A stretch of 64,000 bases of DNA from Saururus chinensis (GCA_035235625.1 CP141149.1:31303753-31367752); one strand, 5' to 3'; shown: positions 12,601-26,152, counted from the stretch's first letter. A program made the numbers and translations. Notes: a model not told the origin generated them from the letters alone.

Positions 12601-13159
12601 CATTGCAACAACTTAGTGACAAGTCTGTCCAATGCAGATTGGTTGTTCAAGCTGTTAGAGATGCAATTATCGGCGTAATTGGCGCAGAGATGGTCATATC
12701 ATATTCATATTGCACTAAGTAGTAGCCTTTTGGCTCCCAGAAAAGTGACAGACATTTTAAGTAAAAAAGATCGACAAATATAAACCAGTCAGTCCGAAGA
12801 CTCAGAACGCTTGAACAGGCAAAACTTGGCTAGGTGGCTGAACGCTAAAGAATGATGCAACTTTTCGTACCTTCCAATTGGGCGTGTATAAGTTGGGAGG
12901 CAGTTGTGCCCGCAAATATAGTAAGATTTGGTAGACATGTGTGGCATCTTCTGTCATATGGGCAGCCTGCGCACGTACACCTCCGACGCACATAACAAGG
13001 AGATGAGTCTACCGACACTTCTCGATTCAATGTTTTTTTGTACGTCATGCTGGGAAATTCGTCAAACAAAACATGCATGCCCAAATCTAAGTTGATTTCA
13101 AGGGATATAGGAAGTCTCCCACCCTTTGTTTTAGCCAGCACACACCTTTAACACAGTCG

Positions 13160-13160
<1 letters not shown>

Positions 13161-13204
<44 letters not shown>
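13161..13204. repeat. (TA)n microsatellite
   Basis: An uninterrupted run of about 22 TA units. It is a likely length-polymorphic marker, with no gene within 2 kb. Confidence 0.95.
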
Positions 13205-13208
<4 letters not shown>

Positions 13209-15279
13209 CAGTGTAGGGTAGTTAAAATGGAGGTGACAAACTCCTCATCCAATGTTTACCCTTAAACTCAATTTATTTCTTTGTAGATCTCTTCTTTAAT
13301 AACACAAGAAACATTTAAAAAAATACAAAAGGAAAGCAGATATAATTAGGTAGGCGTGATTGTACAAAAAATATTGGCCGGGTAGGTGTGAAGTATGTTT
13401 GGAATAGACACGTACAAAAGGGTGTTGATTGACAGTGATAAGCTAGCTGATAAATGTGCACCCTGCCAATCAAATCTCATGTAAATAATGCGCCAAGTCG
13501 CGCCTCCCAGGCTGTTTTGGTGGGCCACCTGCGTCTGTGGCTTTAAGTATGGTAGATTTTAGGGCATTCCGCAAAATGCCAGCACTTGGAAACCTACTAC
13601 CGTATTCATCCTCCTCTTCTGGCCAAGCCACAAGGCAAAAGTGCTGACACGTTCCTTAACGAAATAGATGCTTCAACTAACTGAAAGCCATCAAACTAAG
13701 TAGTACTATTTTTTATTATTATAGAACAAACAATGTTACTTAGTTTCAACGTAATTAGCATTGCTCACATTTTAAACGATAAACCACAACTCAAAAGTCA
13801 TTTTATTTTAATAAAGTCAAAAGTCATTTGATGTGTAAGTGTAACGCAGGCAGCAAAAGGGGTCAGTCAGAAAATCTCCCCTCATCTCTAATTGGTTGGT
13901 TGCTTGCTTGACTATTGCGCCAGACCCAAAAAAAGGGCGTGCAGAACTATTGAAACATGACTCCCAATTCCAATTTCCTAAGTTCCCTTCGGGTCAAAGG
14001 CCTCCCTCCCTATGTCACGTGCATAATTATTATCATATAAATGATTAATGAACATGCTCTAAGCATATATGAGTGTTTTCAGATGATGATTCATTTAATG
14101 GCACCTTCTATTTTTCTTAATTTATTAAACAAAGTTTGGTTAAAATGAATTTGGGCTTACATGTGACTACGTAAGCCAAGGTATTAGGGCCATTGGATGT
14201 CGATTTGATAGTGTGTATTAATGAACAGACATATAACCCTTGAGTAACATGTACATCAGATCAATGATTCATATACCTCAGCTCATGCGATCAAATGAAC
14301 CCATGGTCATGTTAATTTTTTTTAAAATTATATAAGTTTATTATTGTAAATGCCCCTAGCAATAATAATTTTTAAAGGGCCTGCAACAAGGTACTTTGCA
14401 CATTTGTGGAAAAGTACTTATTCTATTTATTTTTAAAATGTATCATTCTTTTTTTATGAATTTAATATCTATGTTTTTAAACCTAAAAAGTAGAAAAATA
14501 CTTTAATGATTTTCATATAGAATAGTCAAAGTTGCCGAATTAATATTACTCTTTACATGATTAACATCATATAATTAATTTTAGATACAACAAAATTAAA
14601 TTACTGATATATTGTCGAAAATATGAAAAATTATAATCTTTACAAAATCTTATTAATATTTTAATTCGACAATAATATTCTTTTCGTTTTAAAATTTTAG
14701 TTCTATTTGTTTTCTAATAATACTTTATTTTGTTAAATTTAAATAATTAAGTACTTTAAAAAGATTATAAACTTATTTTTTATTTTTTATACGTAAATTA
14801 TATTATTTAATAAATTATTTTTAAAATATAACTATTAATATAAAACATAGAGAGTATGAAAATCCCTCCAAATATTAAAAAAATGAAGTGAACGTGATGC
14901 CCATAACGGTAAGATAGGGTTCATATAATTTGATTTCTTGAAGACAACTAAAACAAGCAACTTACGTCCTGTTAATATAACCGAGGAATAAGAGTATCCT
15001 GCTAATTATCATTAATTAACCACGGAATATATTTTAATCTTTTGCCCATTCCGGGACCCGTCAATTACAATTTTACAGCTGCCTCATGATTTGGTTGTGC
15101 TGGCCACTGGAGTCTGGCCCGGCCACTCCCGCCAGCTAGGAACCCACAATAGTCTAGGTAAGTTACAGGTCAAACTACCGTAATGACAATTCGGTTAAAA
15201 AGCTGCCGGTAAAAAAGTTGAGAGTTGGAGAGAAAAGTAATCCAGCTGGTAAAAAGAAAGCGTCGGTGGGGGTTGTCTC

Positions 15280-15509
15280 CGGCTAACCCTAGTTAAATCC
15301 GTGGTTAGCTCCGGAACCCCGACCCCCCTCTCTACTCTCTCTTCCCTCCCGCGTGGCTGTCTCTCTCTCGCCTCCACGCTTCGTACGTATTTAAGCGATC
15401 GAAGTGCGGAGGAGCACCGGGGGAGCGGCGAGCTTGGCGAGAGGGAGAGAGCGTGTGAGAGCGCGAGAGGAGGAAGGGGGGCTTCTGATTGACAGACAGA
15501 GCCGCGGGC
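15280..15509 (+). promoter_or_regulatory. CT-rich leader/core promoter of the NDL gene
   Basis: Just upstream of the start codon at 15510 is a pyrimidine-rich block (ctctctactctctcttccc and ctctctctcgcc near 15330-15370), followed by a purine-rich stretch (gagagggagagagcg). CT/GA microsatellite blocks are common in plant 5' leaders and bind GAGA/BPC-type factors. There is no obvious TATA box in the right position. The minus-strand open frames over this block are composition artefacts. Confidence 0.45.
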
Positions 15510-18500
15510 ATGGGGGATTCGAGCGGTTCCGTATCTGTCGACATGGAGACCATCTCCCTCGGCGGAAAGGTGACAAATTTCTTCGCATTTCATCTGATGT
15601 TGCTCCGGATTCGGCCATTTGAGTTTCCCCTAGTTCAGAGTCTCGTTGTTGTGGTGTTCCTTTTATCCGCTTCTGAGAAAAAGCGTGGTTCGAAAGCTCG
15701 ATGCAGGGCATTTCACAATTGAAGTTGAGATGTATCTCGTATTTTAGATGCCTTGTGTTTGCGCTTAAGCTTTCTGGGCTTCATCTTTTCCTTCCTTTTC
15801 TATCTTTAATGTCTGTTTGTATTGTATAACGCATTTGAATTTTGCTAAGCCGAAATCATGCTTTATATCTGATTTGATTGCATTCGAGAATTTTTTTTGG
15901 TAGTTCACTTCAGAGCGACATAGTCTATTTTTTTCCCCTTAATTTTGGGAGTGCTCCTGCATATTTGGTTTTTCTTTTCTCCTGCTTCATGGATATCCCA
16001 CAGTTCCATTTTTTGCTTTGGTTAATTGCGTCGAAAAGCCTGCTACTTTTCATATCGTTTGGCTTATAACCTGTATTTGAGATTCATGTAGATTCCTGTA
16101 TCATATAATTCGTCGCAACAGGTCACACTTAACTTGGTCGTCAATTGAAATTGATTGAATGGTTCGTTGCTTTTTAGTTCGGCTGTGCTGCTTTAATTCT
16201 TAGTTCTTGTTTTTCACTTATTTTAGCGCATGTTCACTTTGCGCACACGTCTTGAGTGCCATTTTTCATCAGCGACTCAATGATCCTTTCATAGTTAATC
16301 GTATGTTTCTCTCCTTTTTCCCCGTAATTGGTTTATCCCGAAATTGCAGTTATTCTTTTTCTAGCATTTAAGTTTTAATTTATCCCGTTCGTTCTTTCCT
16401 GTTGATGATTTACTGAGTTCTTGCTTTATTTATTATGAACTGATGAAAAAAATGCATCATCAAATATTAAATAACTAAAATTTCTGTGATCCTTTTGGAG
16501 TTTTCTCATATCTCTGTAAGCTATTGGTGATAGATGCGAATTTCTTCTTTCCTTTCTTTTCTATCGTGGAACTTGCTGACATGCCTGATTCTGCAATTTC
16601 TACTCAGGAACATTTTATAAAGACTGGCCGCGGTTCTGTTTCTGTCTGCGTCTATGGGGATCCAGAAAAGCCAGCCCTTATTACTTACCCAGATTTGGCA
16701 TTAAATCGTAAGTAAAAATTTCTATTGCTGGCGTATCATTTTTTCTCCTCTTTGCGGCAGTTAAAGTTCCCTACTAGAAATAAAATGTTTCCTTGTACTT
16801 TATTTCATATATACTAGTCAGAAAGAAACTTTGAATTGTTTTTAATGATAGAACACAAATTCCTGCAATAGGTATGCAGAATTGTGTATCTGAGGATTTC
16901 TTTCTACCTATTTAATTTGATGTACATGGTGCAACTAATGGAAGTATTGAAATTTTGATTCATATGATTGTTTTATCAGATATGTCATGTTTCCAAGGAC
17001 TGTTCCTTTGGCCAGAAGCTGCTTCTTTGTTGCTTCACAATTTCTGTATTTATCATATCAGTCCACCTGGGCATGAGGTCGGTACTTTGGACATTTTTCC
17101 TATATTATATGCAGAATGTGTAGGCTCTAAAATTTCTCACGTAGTTTGGGAAAATCTCCATTTTGTGTTCACACCATGTTTGTTGGCATTTTTCTCAAGA
17201 GTTCCTTCAGTTAGGAGCTGCGACAATTTCTTCTGAAAATCCTGTTCCTTCTGTTGGCGACCTAGCAGATCAAATTGCGGATGTACTTGACTTTTTCTGG
17301 TATGTCAAAAGTGGTTCAAACCTTAGATGCACAAAAGTATTCTTATGTATTTTAGGAGGCATTATTTTAGAAGGCCAAATTTTGTTTAATCCTTGGGGCT
17401 TGTCTTTCTATTTCCTATTACAGTCTGGATGCTGTTATGTGCTTGGGGGTCACAGCTGGTGCTTATATTCTTACCTTATTTGCTGTAAGTGCTACATTTG
17501 ATCAATCACTTAAAGTGTTTTTTGTTGTCCTTTTTATTGAGATTTTTTTTATCTTCATTGTAGCTGAAGTATAGAGAGCGGGTGATTGGTATGATTCTTG
17601 TTTCTCCTCTGTGCAAAACACCTTCTTGGACAGAATGGTTATACAATAAGGTATGATTTAAGTTTTAACTTGTCTCCACTGATCCACGGCTCCGTCAAAT
17701 TCTAAACCTATAATATCCTTGGTTGATTGCTCTATAATATATGTGTAGGTGATGTCAAATGTGTTGTATTACTATGGAATGTGTGGCGTGGTTAAAGAAA
17801 TGTTGCTTCAACGGTACTTCAGTAAGGTATGTGTGTGGTTTTGCAGGCTCCTTGTTAACGTTGGTCAGTTCATTGCCTTTCTGTGATATGATGTAAGTAT
17901 TTGTTGTGTGGTTTTCTTGTTATTGTAATGGCAGGAAGTACGTGGTAGTGCTCAAGTTCCTGAATCTGACATTGTACAAGCTTGCAAAAGTGTTAGTGCT
18001 CTAAGCCCTTATTTGCATAACAAACTTTCGACTGCTAATGTCAAATAGGTAAAGGGAAAGAAAAACAATGTCCTTGATAACAGCTTCTTTAATAATACGT
18101 GCAGTTACTGAATGAGAGACAGAGTGCAAATGTACTGTGGTTTCTCCAAGCCATTAATGGGTATGTATATGGTCTCTTCTACTGTGTTAAATCTCTGCTT
18201 TTACTAATGCGCATGTCAATTGACCTTTGCTTATCAGATTATTTAATTATAAACCTGAATAATAAATATTGTAGGAGACCTGATTTAACAGAAGGATTGA
18301 AGAAGTTGCAGTGTCGGACCCTAATTTTTGTGGGTGATAGTTCTCCCTTTCATTCCGAAGCACTTTATATGATCTCAAAACTGGATAGAAGATATAGTGC
18401 CCTAGTCGAGGTAACTATTTTGTTCACTGTTTGTTAGTAGAGCTAGCAATAATACGTACTTTAGTTTTTTACATGCAAAGAGATGATTGATGAGTTTGGT

Positions 18501-18754
18501 TGCGGTATGCTACGGGGAAAATATTTGTGCAGGTGCAAGCATGTGGGTCGATGGTGACAGAGGAGCAGCCACACGCAATGCTCATACCTATAGAATATTT
18601 TCTGATGGGGTACGGCCTATACCGGCCGTTCCAGCTGAATGGCAGCCCGAGAAGTCCATTGAGTCCATCTTGTATTTCTCCAGAACTTCTTTCACCAGAG
18701 AGTATGGGTTTGAAGCTAAAGCCAATCAAGACACGGGCATCACTGGAAGTTTAA
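15510..18754 (+). CDS. NDL: N-MYC downregulated-like (NDL/SF21-like) protein, NDR family
   Basis: Eleven exons: 15510-15569, 16608-16707, 16980-17077, 17211-17299, 17424-17484, 17564-17650, 17749-17826, 17935-17991, 18105-18160, 18275-18410 and 18533-18754. They give 347 aa, the usual length for plant NDL/SF21 proteins. The fold is a non-catalytic alpha/beta hydrolase. Family landmarks are MSCFQGLF after exon 2, the GVTAGAYIL elbow near residues 122-130, [33 protein letters not shown] and MGYGLYRP. The elbow is G-x-T-x-G, lacking the serine nucleophile of true hydrolases, as is normal for NDR proteins. Arabidopsis NDLs bind the G-protein beta-gamma dimer and affect auxin transport and root branching; sunflower SF21 is pollen-associated. 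Intron 1 (about 1 kb) is the longest and may hold enhancer sequence. All junctions keep frame. Confidence 0.95.
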
Positions 18755-20506
18755 TTGTGGTAGCAAGAAGAAAGTATGACTTATATTGTCCGTTCTGCTT
18801 TGCAAATCTTGTATCTTTTTGCTGCTCTGATGGAGGATCATGCAGTGTAGAACAGAATTGGGTGGCGGAAGAGAAGGTAAGTGTGGGCTGGTGTAGATAT
18901 AGCAGAGTTGGGTCGGAGGCTAATGAAGATGGCAGGAGGAAAAATTTATGTGCTAGAATATTTGATTCAATTCCATTCATTTGTAGTGGTCATATAGAGT
19001 TCAAAGCTGCTTGTAAATTTTCTCGTTATTATTATTATTCATGGATGATTAAAAATAATCCTAACAGTAAGAGCGGGGAGTTGGGAGTTGGCCTCAATCA
19101 TTGGTGAAACCACTTTTGAATATATAAAATAAAAGAATGTGGTACTATGTGCTTTGCTTGTCTGTCGAATTTTTCTTTCATTTGATATTCCTTGCTTCTT
19201 ACGAAGGCGATACGATTTTGTATATTGTTATTCCACCACTGTTAACATTTAGTCATTCAATGGTTGATCTGCCGCAAAGGCGATGAATTCAACTAATTGC
19301 AGCACGACACGTTTGGGGAAGAAATGACTTTTTCTGGCATTAATTAGGATGCTATTAAAGTTCTAGACGGAGAATGAGTGTTTTTGGGCCTTAGGCGAAA
19401 AGAAGTTGAGTGATGCCCATTATATTGAAATGCCTGCTTACTCATTGTTGTTGAACTGGCAATCGGTTTGGGACCCTTCTAGTGTTTTACTCGATAATTT
19501 TTTTTTGTTGGTGCCAACTGTGATGGTAGGTAGTATTTGGACTGCAACTGTCGTCCCCTGTTCTCCATGTTATCCTGTGGTAGACAATGGGGAGTTGAAG
19601 TCACACTGGCTTCACGCGTTATCGTCAGACTCGTAGCTTCGTCAGCCGCCACTAATCATATGTTAGTAAGGCTGCCCATCCTGGTTCAGGTAGTTAAACG
19701 GATATTCTTCGCGCATTAAGAGGCAAGGCTGCAATTTTTGTAGTTAAACTGTTTTTTGCACGGATATTATGGATCCTTTTGATTAAGTGACACGTTGATG
19801 AATTTATATGTATTTAAAATTAAATAGAATGAGGCATAAATTTTAGATTATGCGTTTAAAGATGAATAGAAATATGTCCGGACACATGGTAGAACAAATC
19901 CACTGAATACTTTTATCCGACTAAAGGTTCTTCATTTGTCACAACTGGAAACGGAAATTTCCTCGTTTCTGGGATTCCGTTTTCCGGGTTAAGAAAGAAT
20001 CTTTTAATTAAAAACTCATTGATTAATCATTCCCTCCAATTTAAAATTCGCGGGTGGCTGGGAGGGGGGGGGTGTGTGGAAGCCGCCAGCCCAGCTGGCG
20101 AGGGCTTTACCGATAGTTGCGAGCGTCGCGGTGCCGGTATCTTCTTCAGGCATGTTCCGAAGCTTCCAAAGACCAAAACAGTTAAGCTGACCGGTCCCCT
20201 TCGTCGGCTGTGGCAGTTGGCTACTTGGCTCTGACCGCCTCCGGTTGAAGACCACCTAATCACGTCATGCCCGAACGGCCCCAAATTGAAAGGCCCAATC
20301 GCTGCACAAAAATTGCCTCGTGACTACCTAAATCACGTCAGCCTGTGGCTAATTCCTCTGCTCCCCGCAGCTGCGCGGGTCAATTAATTCGGTAGACCTC
20401 CAGCTGCGAGCATGGGTCTGTTGACAAGAATCCAATGAGAATTTTTACCTGAGGCGCCGTGTCCGATCAAGACTTTTGCTTCGTCTTCCTCTCCCCCGTT
20501 GGCCTG
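18755..20506. other. 3' UTR and intergenic DNA before the CoA carrier
   Basis: A long open frame running out of frame through the last NDL exon to 19107 is not a separate gene. The bases after 18755 are probably NDL 3' UTR; an AATAAA-like element (ataaaataaaag) lies near 19125. A G9 run occurs near 20064. From about 20040 the DNA is GC-rich, as expected for the next promoter. No transposon ends were recognised. Confidence 0.55.
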
Positions 20507-22680
20507 ATGGCGGGAACGCGAAGAGACGAGACGCAGAGCACCATGGCTGTCCTGGATGGAGTGTTGGCGTCGATGCCGGTCTTCGCCAAGGAGCTGGTGG
20601 CCGGAGGCGTCTCCGGTGGCCTCGCCAAGACTGCCGTCGCGCCTCTAGAGCGCGTCAAGATCTTATTTCAGGTATGTCTCGCTCCTCTATCTCCCTTTTC
20701 TATATAAATAAAAACATAATTCAGTCTCTTCGTTTGGTCTGTTTTCAAGCATTTGCCGTTTTTATGCCAAACATAAAAAATGGTGTTTTAGAGCAACTTT
20801 CTGTTTGTTTCATTCAAGTGGCTCTATGATTTTTTTTATTCATGTTATCTGTAATCTGTAAATGCTTTGGAATCGACTCTACTGCTTGTGGGTATCATTA
20901 GTCTTATTCTTCAAATACAAAATATTTTTTCCGCCCGATTATTATCATTTCTGCCTCAATTAGTAGGACCGAAATTCTGCATCTCGGTCTTCGTTTCAAC
21001 TTTCAGAATCACTAGACTGCAGTGCTTCAGAGGAGTAGTCATTAAAATTTCTCGGAATTCCATTATTTTTTTCACTCGAATTGGTGGTGACGGCTGAAAT
21101 ACATGCTTATACCGAGTAATGAAGAGGGGGAAGGAGGCTGTTAGTTGGACTAAAATTTGACAAGAGTGAATAGAACTTCTATGGGAGTTGTTTGATAAAT
21201 GATTTGCTTATGTTAACAACTAACAAGCTTGCAATTGCTGTATGCAGACTAGAAGAGCCGAGTTTCAGAGTGTAGGCTTGGTGGGATCTTTCAAAAAGAT
21301 TTTTCAAACAGAAGGTGTATTTGGCTTTTACAAGTGGGTTTTCCAATTACATTCGTATTACAACTTATAAGAATCCTACAACTAGCTATTACATTTGGAT
21401 ATCTATTGATTAGAAAATAATCTCTAAGAACTCATGTTGAAGTTTGTTCCTCATATATGATCAACTTATATGCAGAGGAAATGGAGCAAGTGTTGCTCGA
21501 ATTGTACCTTATGCAGCTTTGCATTATATGGCTTATGAAGAGTACCGTCGGTGGATAATACTCACATTTCCTGATACTAGAAGAGGGCCTGTTCTTGATC
21601 TTGTGGCAGGTTCAATTGCGGGAGGAACTGCTGTTCTTGTCACCTATCCCCTTGATTTAGTCCGGACAAAATTGGCTTACCAGGTGAAGTATTTTGAATC
21701 ATATTTTTTTTCGCTCTTGTCAAGTGTTTTTAATCTATTGTTTTTTCTTTCTTCCGTTGCTAATATCAGGTTCCAATTTTGTTATTATTTGTTTATATAA
21801 TAGAATTATATAATTGCCTTACCCATGCAGTGTCCTTACCTAGTAATCGCTTCTGTAGGTTGTTGGACAATCAGCTAAAGGATATATACCTGATCCTTAT
21901 TACAAAGGGATTGCAGATTGTGTCTTCAAAATTTACAGAAACAGAGGCATTAGAGGGCTTTATAGGGGTGCAGGTATCTGTTTTTTTCAGTTTGCATTTG
22001 CCTAGCAGCCTTTTCTTAGATCTATGTTGAAGTAGATTGTCAACTTGTAGGTAGACTTAATTTTTTCATGTCACTCTTTATAAAACTATGGCTAAAGTAG
22101 TGTCTTGCGTGATCAGCACCATCTTTATATGGAATATTTCCATATTCTGGTCTGAAATTCTTCTTCTATGAGGAGATGAAAACCTTTGTCCCTGAGGAAC
22201 ATAGAAAAGATATCGTCGTGAACCTTTTTTGTGGATCTGTTGCTGGCTTATTGGGTCAGACAATAACCTATCCCCTTGATGTGGTTAGAAGGCAAATGCA
22301 GGTATGTTATAATAGTTAAATCTACTTTGCTTATCCATGTGTTTCAGTGATATGAAGTAGCATTAAAGAACGACCATTCTCAGGTACAAAATCTCTCCGC
22401 CTATGGCCGTGGACAAAAAGAGCTAAGCACAATGCAGAGCCTTATTATGATTGCTCGAAGACAAGGATGGAAGCAGCTCTTCTCAGGGCTAAGCATTAAT
22501 TACTTAAAAGTAAGTAGGACTCTCTCTTTCTCTCTCTAGACTCACATAATATATAACATCAAATTTCAAATGCAGGTGGTTCCATCAGTAGCAATTGGGT
22601 TCACTGTGTATGATGCCATGAAATCATGGTTGAAAGTACCGCCTCGACACGACAACGTGAGAAGTATTAACAGAACGTAG
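20507..22680 (+). CDS. CoAc: Mitochondrial coenzyme A transporter (SLC25 carrier)
   Basis: Seven exons: 20507-20671, 21248-21333, 21476-21683, 21859-21973, 22117-22301, 22384-22509 and 22576-22680, giving 329 aa. The three mitochondrial-carrier repeats each have their signature after an odd-numbered helix: PLERVK (about 47-52), PLDLVR (about 141-146) and PLDVVR (about 245-250). Matrix-side Gly/aromatic motifs such as [18 protein letters not shown] also fit. The order and wording match plant CoAc1/CoAc2 (At1g14560/At4g26180) and the animal Graves-disease carrier group, which import CoA into the matrix in exchange for adenine nucleotides. An alternative in-frame ATG at 20543 would drop 12 residues; the upstream one is preferred because relatives have a similar short N-terminal extension. 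No truncation is seen. Confidence 0.94.
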
Positions 22681-23326
22681 TCAACCTTCATCTAGCAACT
22701 CGTAATCATTGACGTTAAATAAATCTTTGCACTAAAGTGTGTTAGGGCTTCAGCAATCAGTAATCAAGAGTTCATTACGGGATTTTTCCAAGTGGAAATC
22801 GCCGGCCATATATTTGTACATTCCCATTCTTTCAAAATGCATTCCAGTGGGTGCGCCTCCAATTTCTTTCAGGGGAAAGGCATTTGATTAATCTTGTAAG
22901 TTCAGTTATTGTTCAAATGTTCATGAAATTCTATCATTGTAGATTTTGAATCTCAGAGATTAAATGTATTGTTGGCTCTACCTTGCACATAGAGTGATCC
23001 TCCAATAAGACGCACTATCTTATCACCATTTAACTTCCTCATTTTCATGTAGTAAGCAGTCTCTGCTAACGTAGAAATGTCGGTGATTCTTTGATTCTAG
23101 TTGTGGTTTTGCTGGCGTTAAGTTAGATGATGCATCCTCTTTTCTTTGCTCTTTTCACGCCGTCGCCCATTCTTGTGTGCATTACCTCACGTTTCACACT
23201 CGAGTAAGAAAGCTGCAGGAGTCTTATATCTCATTTTCCTTAGGCTTATGTGAAGAGCACATCCATCACTCAGTCAAGGGGATACTTGTAGAGTGGCCGG
23301 CCAGCAGAAGCAATGGTAGGAGAGGT

Positions 23327-24277
23327 TGGTGCACATCAAAGTCCAAACTTTAACAAATCTACAATATAAGCATATATAACTAAAACAAAATAGCAATAAA
23401 TATGCAACTTAAAACAATTAATCAAAGGAAAATAATCAAAAAAGAGTGATGACGAACTGACTTGGGCTAAACCAGCCCTAACACGCCCTCCTCACAGAGA
23501 TCTAGCACGCCAATTGATAGATCTAAGTATATAAAGTGTTAGAGAGAGTTACCTATGTGTTGATCCCTCTACACCTTGCTTGGATGAAGAAAACGTTGTA
23601 AGATCTCAGCCCAATCAATCTTCAAAGCAAATCAGCGATAAAAGAGAGTCCTCTCTTCCTTTCAGCCCACCTACAATGCCTTAGATAGGGGAGAAAAGGG
23701 GGGGCCAGCAGCTTCTCCCAATGGAGAAGCAAATCACACACTAGAAGAGAGGGGTGCGGCCTTGAGAGAGAGAGATAGGGGATGAATCCAATTGGGAAAT
23801 CTAGATCTACAAAGAGGGGGACGCCCTCTTCCTCTATTCAATTCTCTTACTTTCCAAATATAGAACGTGCCTGATTTGAGCTTTGATTAAATTAGGCCTG
23901 CATGCTAGAATTGTTTCGGTTTCTTATAGAGGTTCAAACATAACGGGCGTGGGCTCTATTACACAGAGCCCGCGAAGACCTGGACCCTTGCACACGGTCA
24001 AGCCCGCTATAGGGTCGACCCCTCGCTAACAATGGGTCTCATCCTCGACACTTAATTTATGCGATTAGGCCCCACAATGTATAAATATATACCTAGATGT
24101 ATGTCTAGTATACGTGTGTGACATGTGTAGGTCCCATTTGAATTATGTGTAAACGAGAGAACATGTGGTGTTGGCGCATCTGCCCCCACCACCCTTAGAC
24201 TTCGTGACCCGTACCAGTTCACCTGGACCGCGATACGTTGGACCAAACCAGGCCCGAACCCATACCATAATCCAACA
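23327..24277 (-). mobile_element. Possible solo LTR, minus orientation
   Basis: Read on the minus strand, the block starts TGTTGGATTATGG and ends TGCACCA. It has a GC-rich first half, then a promoter-like middle and a T-rich end, as in a plant LTR. No matching 5-bp flanking duplication is visible (gaggt versus atatg), so the ends or the class could be wrong. Confidence 0.35.
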
Positions 24278-25500
24278 ATATGTATTTATACTTAAATTTA
24301 TAATAGAGTAATGCTATTCTGACGTGAAGATTCTCAAGTGCATTTCGGGTTTTTAGAGCTCATTGTACAATGCACTTTTTTTCCTTAAAAAAGACCTCTG
24401 TGGCTTCGTATCAGGACTCCCAAAATTTTAGAATTATAAAATAAGTCTCATGTCCTACGGTTGGCAAGCCAAGTTCCAACTACAAAAAAGTCAAGCTTAA
24501 AAGTGTGATTGAAGTGCAATTTCAGGGTTTGGCCCAATACAAATAAGTCTTAAACATTTGAATAACAATACAAATTGTATGAATGAGGATACTTGGGAAA
24601 GCTTTGGGTTGGGCTAACATCACATGATTTTAATGTGTGCCTCTCCAAGGATCAGACTAGCATGTACTTCTTTCACATTGCCTAATCACTAGTCATGGGT
24701 CATCCACAATCTCACGTACAACTTCATGCAAATTTACTTGTATAATGTATCACGCACACTATGTGTCCGAAACACTTACACCAACTTCTACTCACAGTGA
24801 TTAGTTCGGTTTAGGTGTCGTTTTGTCAGTGGTCATTTTGGTTTGGAAAAATTCAGAAAAAAAATAAAATTCAGCTAAGGGACCTGTAGGAAGGGCCGCA
24901 TAAGAGTTCAAAATTTTAAGGGGAACTTGCCAAGAGCTTCATAAGTATTGAGGCCCATAAATTAACCTATTAATGAAATTCTCATCCTGCCTCAAATTGC
25001 TAGCTTATCTTATAGTGGCCTCTTCGGTTCCACGTCGAGTTGATGGCCATAAGCCAAAGCACCATCTTCCTCATTTAAAATCGCATGCACCGCATCTACA
25101 AGGCGTCCAACTCTACAATTAGAATGTTGCACCGCTTGACCACAGCCACAAGGTGCACGAATCGGATTCCTGGATTGCGGATGCTTCTGACTAGTTGATT
25201 CTTTTGGTGATACCTTACCCATCTCACAGTTCTTTCACCGATGGTGTTTCCTCGGCCATATAATATCGATGCCCTAGCCAGTGGGTAGCCACAATATATG
25301 TTTTTATTCCCAAAAAGTATTTTAGTGACATTAATTTTTTATACGTCAAAAATTTACTTCATCATTTAAACACTATTAATGAGGAGGGCTTATTTCTTTA
25401 CTCCACTAATCAATCATGTTTGAGTGATAAAGTAGGTTCTTAATATTAAGTGTAACATTATTTTTTAATTTTCGGATATTTTCACTGACACGGGAGAGTT

Positions 25501-26152
25501 CAATCGGCTGTGAGCACTGAATATGGTGTGAAATTGCATAAAAACATGGATCATATAATCACATGTTTTAAGTTTTTAACTGTCAGTGTCAATTGATCGA
25601 CGTCTCATCCCAAATCGGGTGTAAGATCATCTGTCTGCTCCCTCTACTATTTGCGATGTTTGGGCTCACACTAGTGCACATGGACCCGGGCTAAGATTAA
25701 CTTTTTTTCTTCTTCCAAATATTAATCAATTTCAATCGGCTGTGAGATACTCACGCCCAATTCAGTGTGAAATTGCATAAAAACATGGATCATATATTCA
25801 CTTGTTTTAACTGTCGGTGCGAATTGAACCATGGCTCGTCCAAAATTGGGAGTGAGAGCTTTAGAGCCGATCCAAAACCCGATATATAAATTTTGGATGC
25901 AAGTTCCACAATTTTCTTTTGAACTGCTAAAATAGTATTAGTTTCGTTTAATGTGAGTTAGGATTACGCGTGTTAACATGAGTTCGGGCAGCACAAGCCA
26001 CCAGATTCAATCTTACTTTACATGATATTTATGGGTTAGACACGTTTGAATCCCGCTGGCCCCTTTTATTACTCGCAATGCCTGGGCTTACGATAGGGCA
26101 TGTGTGCCTGGGCTCATATCAGCTTTTTTTTTCTTCTAAATATTAATAAATT
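25501..26152. repeat. Imperfect direct repeat, period 232 bp, second copy interrupted
   Basis: Copy one (25501-25732) begins caatcggctgtgag and contains gtgtgaaattgcataaaa. Copy two begins at 25733 with the same words, is interrupted at about 25870-26045 by unrelated sequence, then resumes with the matching gggctcatatcagc-type end at about 26049-26152. This is a duplicated anonymous repeat with a later insertion. Confidence 0.7.

Larger units (their letters stand above)
9639..15509. other. Gene-poor intergenic DNA
   Basis: No complete gene is supported. The first few hundred bases are probably 3' UTR of the gene ending at 9638. From 11500 to 11800 and 14300 to 14900 the DNA is very AT-rich. 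A (TA)n tract lies at 13161-13204. A 50-codon coding-like open stretch (12570-12722) is noted as a finding. Overlapping open frames on both strands at 11975-12311 match nothing I know. From about 15200 the sequence becomes CT-rich and GC-rich; this is the promoter and leader of the next gene. Confidence 0.6.

Noticed and set aside
15195-15711. Several overlapping frames on both strands in the NDL leader
   Set aside because: They come from CT/GA-rich low-complexity sequence, have no domains and contradict one another.
18487-19107. 206-codon plus-strand open frame
   Set aside because: It overlaps the last NDL exon in another frame, and the NDL frame carries the conserved C-terminus. The rest lies in probable 3' UTR.
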